From contig JALTMC010000102.1 in NCBI GenBank assembly GCA_027005175.1, forward strand, positions 1-7,713: DNA of 7,713 nucleotides, written 5' to 3'. Positions 1 through 6,661 of this stretch are shown here, one piece after another. Both the position numbers and the translations under genes were made by a program. Positions within the stretch are counted from its first letter, which is position 1; each line of letters opens with the position of its first letter. The notes beneath the pieces are model-generated. The model had not been told where the DNA came from, did not search any database, and worked only from the letters and a program-made list of their open reading frames with translations. Source of the DNA: Myxococcales bacterium (GTDB lineage: Bacteria; Myxococcota_C; UBA6777).

Positions 1-331
1 CTCCATCAAGACAACAACGATTTGCGTTCCTGTGCGTCCATTCGCGGTTCTGCTCCCATGAGTGGCCCAACTGACATCAAGAGTCCATCAATGGGTCATG
101 AGGTTCCCGTGAGGTCATTGCGAATTTGCGACAGTCCAAAAGAAAGGTGAGGTTGTTGTTGGATGTTGAGGCTCAGGCTCATCTCAATAGTAAACACAAA
201 TCAAGTCTGCCAGAGAAAACCCCACTCCCGTCAACGATAGCTCCAGAGAAAACCCCACTCCCGTCAACGATAGCTCCAGAGAAAACCCCACTCCCGTCAA
301 CGATAGTTCCGAATGATGCATGAGGAGGAGA
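1..331. other. Non-coding tail left of the transporter gene
   Basis: No gene can be supported here. The short open frames on both strands either start with rare codons or run straight through the 33 bp repeat array, and neither looks like a protein sequence. The only clear structure is the triplicated repeat at 211-309. An imperfect GGCTCA doublet lies near 170-180. No classical hairpin followed by a T-run is visible after the transporter stop, so how its transcript ends is unknown. Confidence 0.6.
211..309. repeat. 33 bp tandem repeat, three copies
   Basis: Copies lie at 211-243, 244-276 and 277-309. The first two are identical and the third differs by one base (C to T at 307). Each unit begins CAGAGAAAACCCCACTCCCG on the plus strand. 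The array starts 22 bases beyond the transporter stop codon in the direction of transcription. The unit length is a multiple of three, so open frames pass through it on both strands and create false short ORFs. No strong internal hairpin is visible. Near identity suggests recent expansion. Confidence 0.95.
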
Positions 332-1615
332 TCAAGAGGGAAGGTTTGTTCCATATCGATGCTCCAACAAGGTCCAACCCAACAAGACCAGAACAGCGAT
401 AGAGGCACTGAGTGTGAACATAGCACTGTCGGAGTACCGATCAGCAAAGAGGCCTAACAAGGGCGAGAGTACGATTTCAGACAAGCCCCAGAGGGCAGTA
501 AACATGGTGAGTGCGCTTCCGCGATGATGCTCAGGTGAGCGAGACACCACCTGACTGGTAAGAACAGGAAAGCAGTATCCATGTCCCAAACCACCAAGCA
601 AGCCAGCCCAAAGAAGCTGTGTTGTGGTGGCAGCTTGAGCAACCAGTACGATGGCGAGACCAAAGCAACCCAATGCCGGAACGACAATATTGGAAGTTCC
701 CAGTTTTTCGGGAAGGCGAGCACCAAAAACACGGACGGCGATCGCACCACAAGCATAGGTGAGCCAAATATACGTTGCGTTGGGGATACCACGACTCTTT
801 GCGCTGACTGTGGCAAAGGTCATCATCACAACAACCATGCCTGAGAACAGGATAGTGGCCAACCAAACGGACCACAAGGATGGTGCTTTAATGGTCTCCC
901 ACACCTCACTCAGCTTTAGTTTTTTTCGCTCTCCTTGGGTTGTCGGCTCACGAAGTTGCAACAAAGCGACAGCAGACAAAGCGATGAGAAATCCAAGCAC
1001 GGGTAAGAACCAGCGCAGATCTGCTGCGGCGATACCGATACGAGAGGCAAACGGATTAATGATAAGAGGAAGCAGGCCAGAGACACCGAACAGAGCGAGG
1101 CCCTCTGTCCGTCGGGAAGCAGGGATAATATCGGCGGCAAAGGTAAAGTAGCCAGTGAAGAGAGTCCCGACTCCGATCCCAAACACGATCCGAGAGAGGT
1201 AGAGAGTCATGCCAATATCGTGAACACCAATCAAGCTCCACATGCCGAGGGCCACGAAGCCTGTACCCACAAACAATGTAGGCTTGCGACCCCATGCATC
1301 CAAAGACCATGCAATAAGTGGTCTTGCACACAAGCTACTGATAGAGGCCACCGCAATAATACTTCCTGTCAGGGCGCGATTGGCGCCGAGATGCTCCAAA
1401 TACAATGGAAGCAAAAGCATCGAAGAGTAACCCAAAGCCTGCAAAAAATGCCCGACATTCAACCACACAAAGGCTGATGAGAGCAAACGATCGGAAAAGA
1501 CAACAGACTCTTGTAGGGTGCCTCCATTCGAAGGATGCTCTGGTATGAGCAAACGATCGGAAGAGGCAGAGGCAGCAGTCTCTGTGTGGTCAGAGCCACT
1601 ATTTTGGTATGTCAA
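332..1615 (-). CDS. Major facilitator superfamily (MFS) transporter, substrate unknown
   Basis: This 427-residue protein has about twelve hydrophobic segments (roughly 47-72, 82-104, 112-131, 135-157, 172-192, 203-220, 247-270, 281-298, 309-327, 333-352, 364-390, 398-416) in two halves of six. A charged loop at 221-246 lies between the halves. The loop after helix 2 carries the MFS signature DAWGRK (106-111), and a shorter version, ADRYSD, occurs at 391-396. Length and layout fit a proton-driven inner-membrane exporter of the MFS, but the sequence does not show the substrate. About 45 hydrophilic Ser/Glu-rich residues precede helix 1, which is long for the family. The start is TTG at 1615, with only a weak AAGAGA upstream; an in-frame TAG lies further upstream with no ATG or GTG between, so a later start is possible. 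It is separated from the next gene upstream by 245 bp of repeats. Confidence 0.94.
   Translation of the reverse strand: MTYQNSGSDHTETAASASSDRLLIPEHPSNGGTLQESVVFSDRLLSSAFVWLNVGHFLQALGYSSMLLLPLYLEHLGANRALTGSIIAVASISSLCARPLIAWSLDAWGRKPTLFVGTGFVALGMWSLIGVHDIGMTLYLSRIVFGIGVGTLFTGYFTFAADIIPASRRTEGLALFGVSGLLPLIINPFASRIGIAAADLRWFLPVLGFLIALSAVALLQLREPTTQGERKKLKLSEVWETIKAPSLWSVWLATILFSGMVVVMMTFATVSAKSRGIPNATYIWLTYACGAIAVRVFGARLPEKLGTSNIVVPALGCFGLAIVLVAQAATTTQLLWAGLLGGLGHGYCFPVLTSQVVSRSPEHHRGSALTMFTALWGLSEIVLSPLLGLFADRYSDSAMFTLSASIAVLVLLGWTLLEHRYGTNLPS
1481..1562. repeat. 16 bp direct repeat in the 5' end of the transporter gene
   Basis: GAGCAAACGATCGGAA occurs at 1481-1496 and again at 1547-1562. The 66 bp offset is exactly 22 codons, so both copies are read in the same frame and give SDRLL twice, at residues 19-23 and 41-45. 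It lies in the hydrophilic N-terminal extension, outside the membrane helices. Confidence 0.85.
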
Positions 1616-1676
1616 TGATGGTCTCTTTGTTTCGGGTGTTGGCCTGAATATCTACAGTTTTAATAAAAGGAACATC

Positions 1677-1874
1677 CACCGGAGAAGACCCAGCAGATCA
1701 CAGCAAGAGTTACCAAGAAAAAATGGGGCGAGTTCTCTAGTGGGTTTTATCACCGGAGAAGACCCAACAGATCACAGCAAGAGTTACCCATTAGGGGAAG
1801 TAAGATAACCAGGGATAACATTACCACATGTTATCAAAGTGACAGCAAAAACCTTACCCGTTAGGGGAAGCAAG
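1677..1874. repeat. About 70-75 bp degenerate direct repeat reaching the MopE-type gene stop
   Basis: A 38 bp block beginning CACCGGAGAAGACCCA lies at 1677-1714 and again at 1751-1788 with one mismatch. A second block, TTACCCRTTAGGGGAAGYAAG without its last base, lies at 1784-1804 and recurs at 1854-1874 (19 of 21 matching). A weaker match (GACAGCAA near 1841) links the rightmost copy to the first block. The whole is best read as three degenerate copies with a period of 70-75 bp. The rightmost copy overlaps the last codons and TAA stop of the lipoprotein gene (1861-1874). These copies fill most of the 245 bp spacer upstream of the transporter gene. Confidence 0.85.
1814..1835. other. Small hairpin after the MopE-type gene
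   Basis: GATAACAT (1814-1821) and ATGTTATC (1828-1835) form a perfect 8 bp stem with a 6-base loop. It lies 26 bases beyond the stop codon at 1861. The stem is AT-rich and no T-run follows on the minus strand, so it is a poor intrinsic terminator. It could equally be an operator-like dyad for the transporter gene or a chance palindrome. Confidence 0.4.
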
Positions 1875-4233
1875 CGTTGTACTGTGTGTTGCATTTTAAT
1901 CCAGAGGGACAGCGAGTACAACCAAACAAGCACATCTTGGTTCCTTGGGTATTGATCTTTGTACATTGTGCTCCTGAGGGAGAAGAGGGGCAAGAACCCG
2001 ACGAGGTACAATCTTTGCTGCAAAATCCGCGGGTTGCATTGGGAACGGTTAAGCATGTCAATCCTCGGACGCACCGGGTCGAAACCGTGGAAAAGTTACA
2101 CACTTGACCAAAGGTCCGGGGACCGGGCAATGGCTCGGGATAGCATGACTTCCCGCCACTGGAGTTGGTGATACATCGATGGGGAGGGTTGGTGTAGCGA
2201 CACTGGGAGGTCGAGGTACAGCCTGTTTGAAGACAAGCCCCCATACCACTGGATAATGTAATGCAAGAAAACCCTGTTCCACATGTTGATGGAGCAGGGG
2301 CGGGAGCACATGACCTCATACAAATGGAAGGAAAGCCTGCCCCAAATCCAACACATAGTAAGTTGGTTCCACAGATCGTAGGGGGGCTCGCCTGGCTATC
2401 ACATTGTTGACCTTCCGAGACCGTCGTCACACGGATGCACTTTCCGACAGAGGAGCAAGCATTCCCAGAGACACAAATGATGCTCTTCGTCACATCACAA
2501 GAGGCGTTGGTGCCGACCTCTTTGACACACACAGAGATCGTCTTGTTTTGTGCTGTTCTTGCGAAGGCTGTGCATTTTTGTCGGCCGTCTGTGTTGTTGG
2601 AACATATCGCAGCAGAAGAACTACAATCCTGAAAACACGTTCCCTTGGTTTGTCCCTGAAACTGAATACAAACCTGGCCTGTATCACAGTTGGAGTTGGC
2701 CGTACACGATTGGTGTAACTTACTTGGTGTACAGTTTTCATCTTTTTGTTTGTTGCAGTTGTTGTCCAGGCCATCACCACATATTTCCGGGACGGGCAAG
2801 ACTTCACCGGAACAGGCTCCCCAGTTTCCGCCAGTGCATGTTTGGCGACCTGCCTTGCAAGTCCCTATCCCTGCTGTTCCAGCGGGTCCTTTGTAGGGAC
2901 AGGAACGCGAAGCCCCGTTGCTACAGTTACTGCAACCTTCATCCACTTGTCCATTGCAGTTGTCATCGATCTTATTCCCACAAGTCTCGGACGGTTTGGG
3001 CTTTATCTCTCCCTTGCACGAGGTCCACTGTCCGCCCTGACAAGAGCGGATTCCAGCACGACATGGATTGTTGCAGCGATAGGAACCATCAGCTTGTTTG
3101 GTGCAACCACCAGAGCCATTGTAACAAACTTCCTGGTCATTCGAACGGCAAACACCGCAGTTTTCGTCTTTCTGGTTGTTGCAGTTGTTGTCCAGCCCAT
3201 CGTTGCATTTTTCTGCCGTGGGGATGATCGCGCCCACACAGGAGCCACTCCACTTTCCACCACGACAAAGCTCAATACCAGCTTTGCATACCCCAACCCC
3301 TTTTGTCCCAGCCGGACCATTGTAACAACTACGTCTTGCCCCATCTTGACAATTTTTCTGACAGTTTGGAGAATCGTCGATTTTTCCGTTACAATCGTTG
3401 TCTTTGTTGTCACAAACTTCAGAACCTGGCTTCACATCCCCAGAGCAGACACTCCACTGTCCATTTTGGCAAGATTGTTTTCCAGAGGTACAAGTTCCAA
3501 CATTCTTGGTGTTGGCAGGGCCAGTATAACAATCACGTGAGTCCCCTTGTTTGCAGGGTCCGCAGCCTTCATCGACCTGGCCATTGCAGTTGTTGTCCTG
3601 GTTGTCATTGCACACTTCTTTGGCTGTTGGCTTGGTTGCCCCCACACATTGCCCGGACCACGCTCCGCCAGTACAGCTCTCGCTTCCAGGGCGACAAACC
3701 CCAACACCTTGAGTTCCTGTGGGACCGGTATAACAAGGTCGAGTTGTGCCATCTTTGCACCCAGAAGAACAACTGGAGTCATCATCAACTTTACCATTGC
3801 AATCGTCATCAAGTTGGTTGCATATCTCTGAGACAGACAAGATCTGCCCCTCACAAGCAGACCAACGCCGGGCTTTGCAAGTTTTCTTTCCCCCCCGGCA
3901 AATCCCTATATTCTGAGAGCCTGGAGGTCCTTCAAAACAATCTTTAACTTCTCCATTGTTGCACTCAATCTTAACACAGCTTGCAGCCAAGCAAACTTCG
4001 CTGTCACTGCACTCTTTGTCAGAAGAGCAGGCCTGACTTAAAAGATTGCTCGTACAAACACCACGTTTGCAGATTTTGTTGTCAGGACAGTCTGTATCGT
4101 AACGACAGTCTCCCTGGCTACAAGCAGGAAGTCCGGTACTCGCCACCAAGAACAAAGCACCCAACAACCCTATCCGGCGTTGTGCACGAAACAATGACGC
4201 CCCAAAAGACAAACAAGACTGACAAAGCCACAT
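1861..4233 (-). CDS. Cysteine-rich lipoprotein with six MopE-type repeats
   Basis: This 790-residue protein has about 97 cysteines by hand count. A signal peptide with a hydrophobic core (21-34) ends at GLPAC, so Cys38 is the likely lipidated residue; Pro at the -2 position is unusual for a lipobox. Residues 41-88 hold short Cys-rich modules. Six repeats of about 65 residues follow, near 90-155, 159-224, 227-291, 295-359, 362-434 and 437-501. Each repeat runs CYxGPxGTxxVGxC, then GxWSxC, then an acidic loop such as DNNCNGQVDEGC. The acidic loop matches the putative metal-binding motif family named after MopE of Methylococcus, so calcium or other metal binding and an outer-surface location are inferred. 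Residues 502-790 are non-repetitive Cys-rich segments ending in NACFP. An AGGA at 4241-4244 lies 7 bases before the ATG and supports this start. I cannot name a specific function. Confidence 0.93.
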   Translation of the reverse strand: MWLCQSCLSFGASLFRAQRRIGLLGALFLVASTGLPACSQGDCRYDTDCPDNKICKRGVCTSNLLSQACSSDKECSDSEVCLAASCVKIECNNGEVKDCFEGPPGSQNIGICRGGKKTCKARRWSACEGQILSVSEICNQLDDDCNGKVDDDSSCSSGCKDGTTRPCYTGPTGTQGVGVCRPGSESCTGGAWSGQCVGATKPTAKEVCNDNQDNNCNGQVDEGCGPCKQGDSRDCYTGPANTKNVGTCTSGKQSCQNGQWSVCSGDVKPGSEVCDNKDNDCNGKIDDSPNCQKNCQDGARRSCYNGPAGTKGVGVCKAGIELCRGGKWSGSCVGAIIPTAEKCNDGLDNNCNNQKDENCGVCRSNDQEVCYNGSGGCTKQADGSYRCNNPCRAGIRSCQGGQWTSCKGEIKPKPSETCGNKIDDNCNGQVDEGCSNCSNGASRSCPYKGPAGTAGIGTCKAGRQTCTGGNWGACSGEVLPVPEICGDGLDNNCNKQKDENCTPSKLHQSCTANSNCDTGQVCIQFQGQTKGTCFQDCSSSAAICSNNTDGRQKCTAFARTAQNKTISVCVKEVGTNASCDVTKSIICVSGNACSSVGKCIRVTTVSEGQQCDSQASPPTICGTNLLCVGFGAGFPSICMRSCAPAPAPSTCGTGFSCITLSSGMGACLQTGCTSTSQCRYTNPPHRCITNSSGGKSCYPEPLPGPRTFGQVCNFSTVSTRCVRGLTCLTVPNATRGFCSKDCTSSGSCPSSPSGAQCTKINTQGTKMCLFGCTRCPSGLKCNTQYNACFP

Positions 4234-4240
4234 ACTTACA

Positions 4241-4244
4241 TCCT
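4241..4244 (-). promoter_or_regulatory. Ribosome binding site of the MopE-type lipoprotein gene
   Basis: AGGA on the minus strand, 7 bases upstream of the ATG at 4233, is well placed and supports the longest form of the signal peptide over the internal TTG codons. Confidence 0.6.
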
Positions 4245-4289
4245 ATCCATTCACAGTGTGCACCCAACGATGCTGTAACTCCAGAGGTT

Positions 4290-4318
4290 AAAATAAGAGT
4301 GAGCATCCAATGATGCAA
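4290..4318 (-). promoter_or_regulatory. Weak sigma70-like promoter candidate before the MopE-type gene
   Basis: On the minus strand TTGCAT (4318-4313) and TATTTT (4295-4290) are separated by exactly 17 bases and lie about 60 bases before the start codon. The boxes match the consensus at only 3 of 6 and 4 of 6 positions, so position rather than sequence is the main support. A promoter is expected somewhere in this 197 bp spacer. Confidence 0.25.
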
Positions 4319-4353
4319 CCCAAAGAGGGAGCAAAAGAACGCAACACATGGCC

Positions 4354-4413
4354 GACACACCGAGAGAAAGAGCACCTGTGGTAGTATCGGCAATCATCGA
4401 AAAAAGGTGTGTC
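4354..4413. other. Long-range inverted repeat after the kinase-phosphatase gene
   Basis: GACACACC (4354-4361) is the exact reverse complement of GGTGTGTC (4406-4413), with 44 bases between. On the transcript, the arm nearer the kinase-phosphatase stop is followed by six T residues (4405-4400). Paired arms would form a stem about 20-75 bases after that stop. Termination or a regulatory fold is possible, but eight paired bases over this distance can arise by chance. Confidence 0.3.
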
Positions 4414-4430
4414 CTCCATGGGAATTCAAC

Positions 4431-5705
4431 TCATTGAGGACGCCAATAAATATACTTGGCAGGAACGGAAACAATCTCACGCTCAGGGTAACGCATGGCA
4501 GAAAGTACTCCACCAAAGACACAGCCCTGGTCGAGATTTAAACAGTTGTTCACAAAGCGCGGATAAAGCACCGGGGTGTGACCGTAGACAACGAGAGGTT
4601 TTCCAGCGTAATCCTGAGCCCAATCACGTCGGATCGGCCGACCATGTGCGTCGGTTTTACCTGTGACCTCTCCAAAAAGGGAGAAAGCCCGGATACGCTG
4701 TGACATTCGCCCATGAAAGTTCTCAGGTAATCCAGCGTGTGCTACAACCAAACGCCCTTCGTCCAAGAGCAAATAGGGCAAAGCCTGGTCGAACATGGAG
4801 AGAAAAGCCTTCGTGATGCGGTCACGAGATCTTGTATCAAGTAACTCAACTTCTGCGACTGTGGTTTCAAGTCCATGCCCGATCATAACGTTGCTACCGC
4901 GAAGGTAGCGTGCGAACTTATCACAGTGGTTGCCAGGAATATAGATCGCCTGACCCGCTTCATGCATTGCTGTAGCCAACTCAACCACAGGGATGCTCTG
5001 GGGTCCGCGATCTACAAGATCCCCCAGAAACAACACCTTACGACCTTCGGGGTGTCGCCAAACCTTGTCTGTCCCCTCCTGGTAGCCCAACGCCTCAAGC
5101 AACAAAACTAACTCATCATAACAGCCATGGATATCCCCAATCAGATCAAAAGGACCGCGCTCTTTGCTCCAAACAGGCAGAGGTTGACGCAGAGGCAAAG
5201 GGCCTTTGGGTCCAAACTCACTAAAGCGATAGACCTTCGAATACCCTTCCTGTCCTGCCATCTTTGTGGCCGTCTGCATCTGCTTGAATTGAGATTGCAA
5301 CCGAAATTTTGCGAGTTTGTTCGTCTCCACAAGGCGCTCTTCGCATTCTCTTTGGGAGGTATCCATCAACATCAAATATACGGGCATTTGAAAGTGTCGG
5401 GCCAAGTGGACAAGGGAACGTCGCAAGCTTGTCCGAAGACAGCAGGCATCCACAACCGTCAAACGGTTGCTGTTCAATCGATGCTCCACCAAAGACAACA
5501 GCAAAGACTCCGCTTCAGGAGAATCATGCTCTGTGATATTGCGGTCAAACACAAGCTGCTTCATATGATCTAGCGATACGATTTCAGTCTCACGAAACCA
5601 ACGTCTCGCAAAGTGGCTCTTTCCACTTCGAGTTGGACCACACAGAATCAGTAAGCAAGACTCTTCTAGTGTTAGAAGCTCTTGCCCATTGACGGCTTTG
5701 CTCAT
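4431..5705 (-). CDS. pnkp: Polynucleotide kinase-phosphatase (Pnkp-type RNA end healing), no ligase domain
   Basis: This 424-residue cytosolic enzyme has two domains. The N-terminal kinase (about 15-165) has the P-loop GPTRSGKS (23-30) and the segment TVVDACCLRTSLRR (83-96), where kinases of this family place the catalytic Asp/Arg region. The C-terminal calcineurin-like phosphatase (about 185-424) has GDIHGCYDEL (190-199), GDLVDRGP (228-235), GNH (258-260), HAG (323-325), GHTP (375-378) and LDQG (391-394). These are the metal ligands and catalytic residues of PPP-type phosphoesterases. Order, spacing and the junction phrase GPFDLIGDIHGCYDEL match the first two domains of bacterial Pnkp, which puts phosphate on RNA 5'-OH ends and removes 2',3'-cyclic or 3'-phosphate. 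The adenylyltransferase/ligase domain that follows in the Clostridium thermocellum enzyme is absent: the gene stops cleanly after the phosphatase. No Hen1 methyltransferase gene is nearby. It lies 26 bp after the small lipoprotein gene, so co-transcription is likely. A His replaces the usual Ser/Thr right after GKS. Confidence 0.93.
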   Translation of the reverse strand: MSKAVNGQELLTLEESCLLILCGPTRSGKSHFARRWFRETEIVSLDHMKQLVFDRNITEHDSPEAESLLLSLVEHRLNSNRLTVVDACCLRTSLRRSLVHLARHFQMPVYLMLMDTSQRECEERLVETNKLAKFRLQSQFKQMQTATKMAGQEGYSKVYRFSEFGPKGPLPLRQPLPVWSKERGPFDLIGDIHGCYDELVLLLEALGYQEGTDKVWRHPEGRKVLFLGDLVDRGPQSIPVVELATAMHEAGQAIYIPGNHCDKFARYLRGSNVMIGHGLETTVAEVELLDTRSRDRITKAFLSMFDQALPYLLLDEGRLVVAHAGLPENFHGRMSQRIRAFSLFGEVTGKTDAHGRPIRRDWAQDYAGKPLVVYGHTPVLYPRFVNNCLNLDQGCVFGGVLSAMRYPEREIVSVPAKYIYWRPQ

Positions 5706-5722
5706 GCTTTGCTCATGCTTTG
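5695..5722. repeat. 11 bp tandem duplication at the kinase-phosphatase start codon
   Basis: GCTTTGCTCAT occurs at 5695-5705 and 5706-5716 with a partial third copy, GCTTTG, at 5717-5722. The duplication repeats the start region, so a second ATG stands at 5716 out of frame with the gene. It opens a four-codon reading frame, MSKA, whose TGA overlaps the real ATG as ATGA. No strong Shine-Dalgarno sequence is seen before either ATG. Confidence 0.9.
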
Positions 5723-5731
5723 TATTGAGAC

Positions 5732-6364
5732 CTAATATTCGGGGATTTTAACCAAAAAAGAATTCACAACTTCATTGAACGCTTTTTGTCTTTGTCGAAA
5801 CGACTCAGAGGGAGTGCGAAACCACAATCGATACTTGTACTGACCTGTGTTGACGAAGACCAACATCCAAACCTGTTCGTTGTCCTTGGTCTTGTCAGTC
5901 CCAACCATACGCCATGCCTTGCGCCCATTGACCTTAATCCAAGCCTCATCTTCCACCACAAAGTCAGCCTTTTCAATCTGAAAAGCCCGCCTCTGACTTC
6001 GGATAAATCCACTCAAAGAACCGTCATCCCGAAATCGAGTGATCACCAGGGAGTCACCCTTCTTGCTTTGGATGACACTGTTCTTCCCAGGCTTCCAAGT
6101 CTTGGGAACAGAGATCGAGTACCACAAGTCCCGGTTTCTCAATGTATATGTTGAGCACCCTGTGCTCCCCAACAACAAAATGACCGCCAAACTCCTCACA
6201 AAAAATGTCTTATAGGAATTCTCCGACGTTCGAGAGAAACCAGAGAAAGCCCGACTTCCCATCCACGTACGAACCACAAGCAACCAACTCACCAACCACG
6301 TAGAGTTTGAACGCAAACCCAAGCGAAGCCCGCTCACTGACTGTTCGTAACCATTTCTTTCCAT
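5732..6364 (-). CDS. Small putative lipoprotein with PsbP-like pattern
   Basis: The firm part of this protein begins at a lipobox, LLLGSTGC, and then continues for about 140 residues. It carries an early DLWYSISVPKTWKP stretch, an alternating beta-strand pattern (DSLVITRF, WIKVNGRKAWRMVGT, WMLVFVNTGQYKYRLWF) and a terminal FNEVVNSFLV helix. This order (a Y.xx.P..W opening, a central modified-residue sheet, a closing F..iv.SF helix) resembles PsbP-like or DUF1795-like proteins; the family assignment is inference. The start is uncertain. GAGG at 6375-6378 supports ATG 6364 (10-base gap) or GTG 6367 (7-base gap), but then the lipid Cys falls near residue 70, far beyond normal signal peptides. 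ATG 6262, or GTG 6199 giving MRSLAVILLLGSTGC, would give a normal lipoprotein signal but lacks a good ribosome site. It is the likely first gene of a two-gene unit with the kinase-phosphatase. Confidence 0.82.
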   Translation of the reverse strand: MERNGYEQSVSGLRLGLRSNSTWLVSWLLVVRTWMGSRAFSGFSRTSENSYKTFFVRSLAVILLLGSTGCSTYTLRNRDLWYSISVPKTWKPGKNSVIQSKKGDSLVITRFRDDGSLSGFIRSQRRAFQIEKADFVVEDEAWIKVNGRKAWRMVGTDKTKDNEQVWMLVFVNTGQYKYRLWFRTPSESFRQRQKAFNEVVNSFLVKIPEY

Positions 6365-6373
6365 CACAAGACT

Positions 6374-6379
6374 ACCTCT
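6374..6379 (-). promoter_or_regulatory. Shine-Dalgarno-like site favouring the long start of the small lipoprotein
   Basis: AGAGGT on the minus strand lies 6-7 bases before GTG 6367 and 9-10 bases before ATG 6364. It is the best ribosome site in the region but conflicts with the lipoprotein signal, which begins about 50 codons later. Confidence 0.4.
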
Positions 6380-6433
6380 TTTGGCGGCGGTGTAAGCCGA
6401 TTTCTATCTGTTTTACCGACATCGACATCCTTC

Positions 6434-6616
6434 CCTCCCAAGTCCACTTGCTTCAGCCTACAGTTTTCCCCCGGAGTGATACAAGCTCAGGAGAATCCAA
6501 GGGTGTCTCCTCCCAAGTCCGCTTGCTTCAGCCCATGGTTCCCCGGATTGCGGGGATGTCACCACGGCGAGGATTGCCAGCCTCCCAAGTCCGCTTGCTT
6601 CAGCCCATGGTTTCCC
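6434..6616. repeat. About 73 bp direct repeat with conserved 36 bp core, three copies
   Basis: Cores begin CCTCCCAAGTCC at 6434, 6509 and 6581, giving periods of 75 and 72 bp. Copies two and three share their first 32 bases exactly; copy one differs at a few positions. The remainder of each period is not conserved. Each core contains a small dyad, CAAG-tccg-CTTG (CAAGT-cc-ACTTG in copy one), which could be a hairpin or a protein-binding site. The three cores lie in the non-coding region 70-220 bp upstream of the small lipoprotein's longest start. Confidence 0.88.
6541..6555. other. GC-rich mini-hairpin inside the 73 bp repeat region
   Basis: CCCCG (6541-6545) and CGGGG (6551-6555) form a 5 bp stem with a GATTG loop, extended by one T-A pair. 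It occurs only in the second repeat copy. No T-run follows on either strand. Confidence 0.35.
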
Positions 6617-6661
6617 CCCCTACAGGACCGCCTCCGCAGTCTCGCTTCACGGTCGCCTGTT

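Noticed and set aside
126-447. Short frames on both strands with a repeated peptide (EKTPLPSTIAP or ELSLTGVGFSL)
   Set aside because: The peptide repeat is only the 33 bp DNA array read in frame; starts are poor and one frame runs into the transporter gene.
1615-1874. Mobile element footprint in the spacer
   Set aside because: The repeats are direct, not terminal inverted, there is no transposase and no target-site duplication.
2550-3227. A second plus-strand open frame of 225 codons
   Set aside because: Also antisense to the same Cys-rich gene and in a frame that turns its Cys codons into Cys/His/Ser-rich noise; overlaps another antisense frame.
2746-3540. A 264-codon open frame on the plus strand
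   Set aside because: It lies fully opposite the MopE-type gene. Cys, Asp and Asn codons in the repeats read as stop-free antisense sequence, and the product has no domain-like order.
4118-4393. Small hydrophobic membrane protein on the minus strand
   Set aside because: It starts with TTG without a ribosome site, overlaps the start of the MopE-type gene in another frame, and its hydrophobicity partly comes from the overlapping signal peptide region.
6434-6616. CRISPR array with 36 bp repeats and about 37 bp spacers
   Set aside because: The spacing is suggestive, but there are only three copies, the first is diverged, periods vary (75 and 72 bp) and no cas gene is present.
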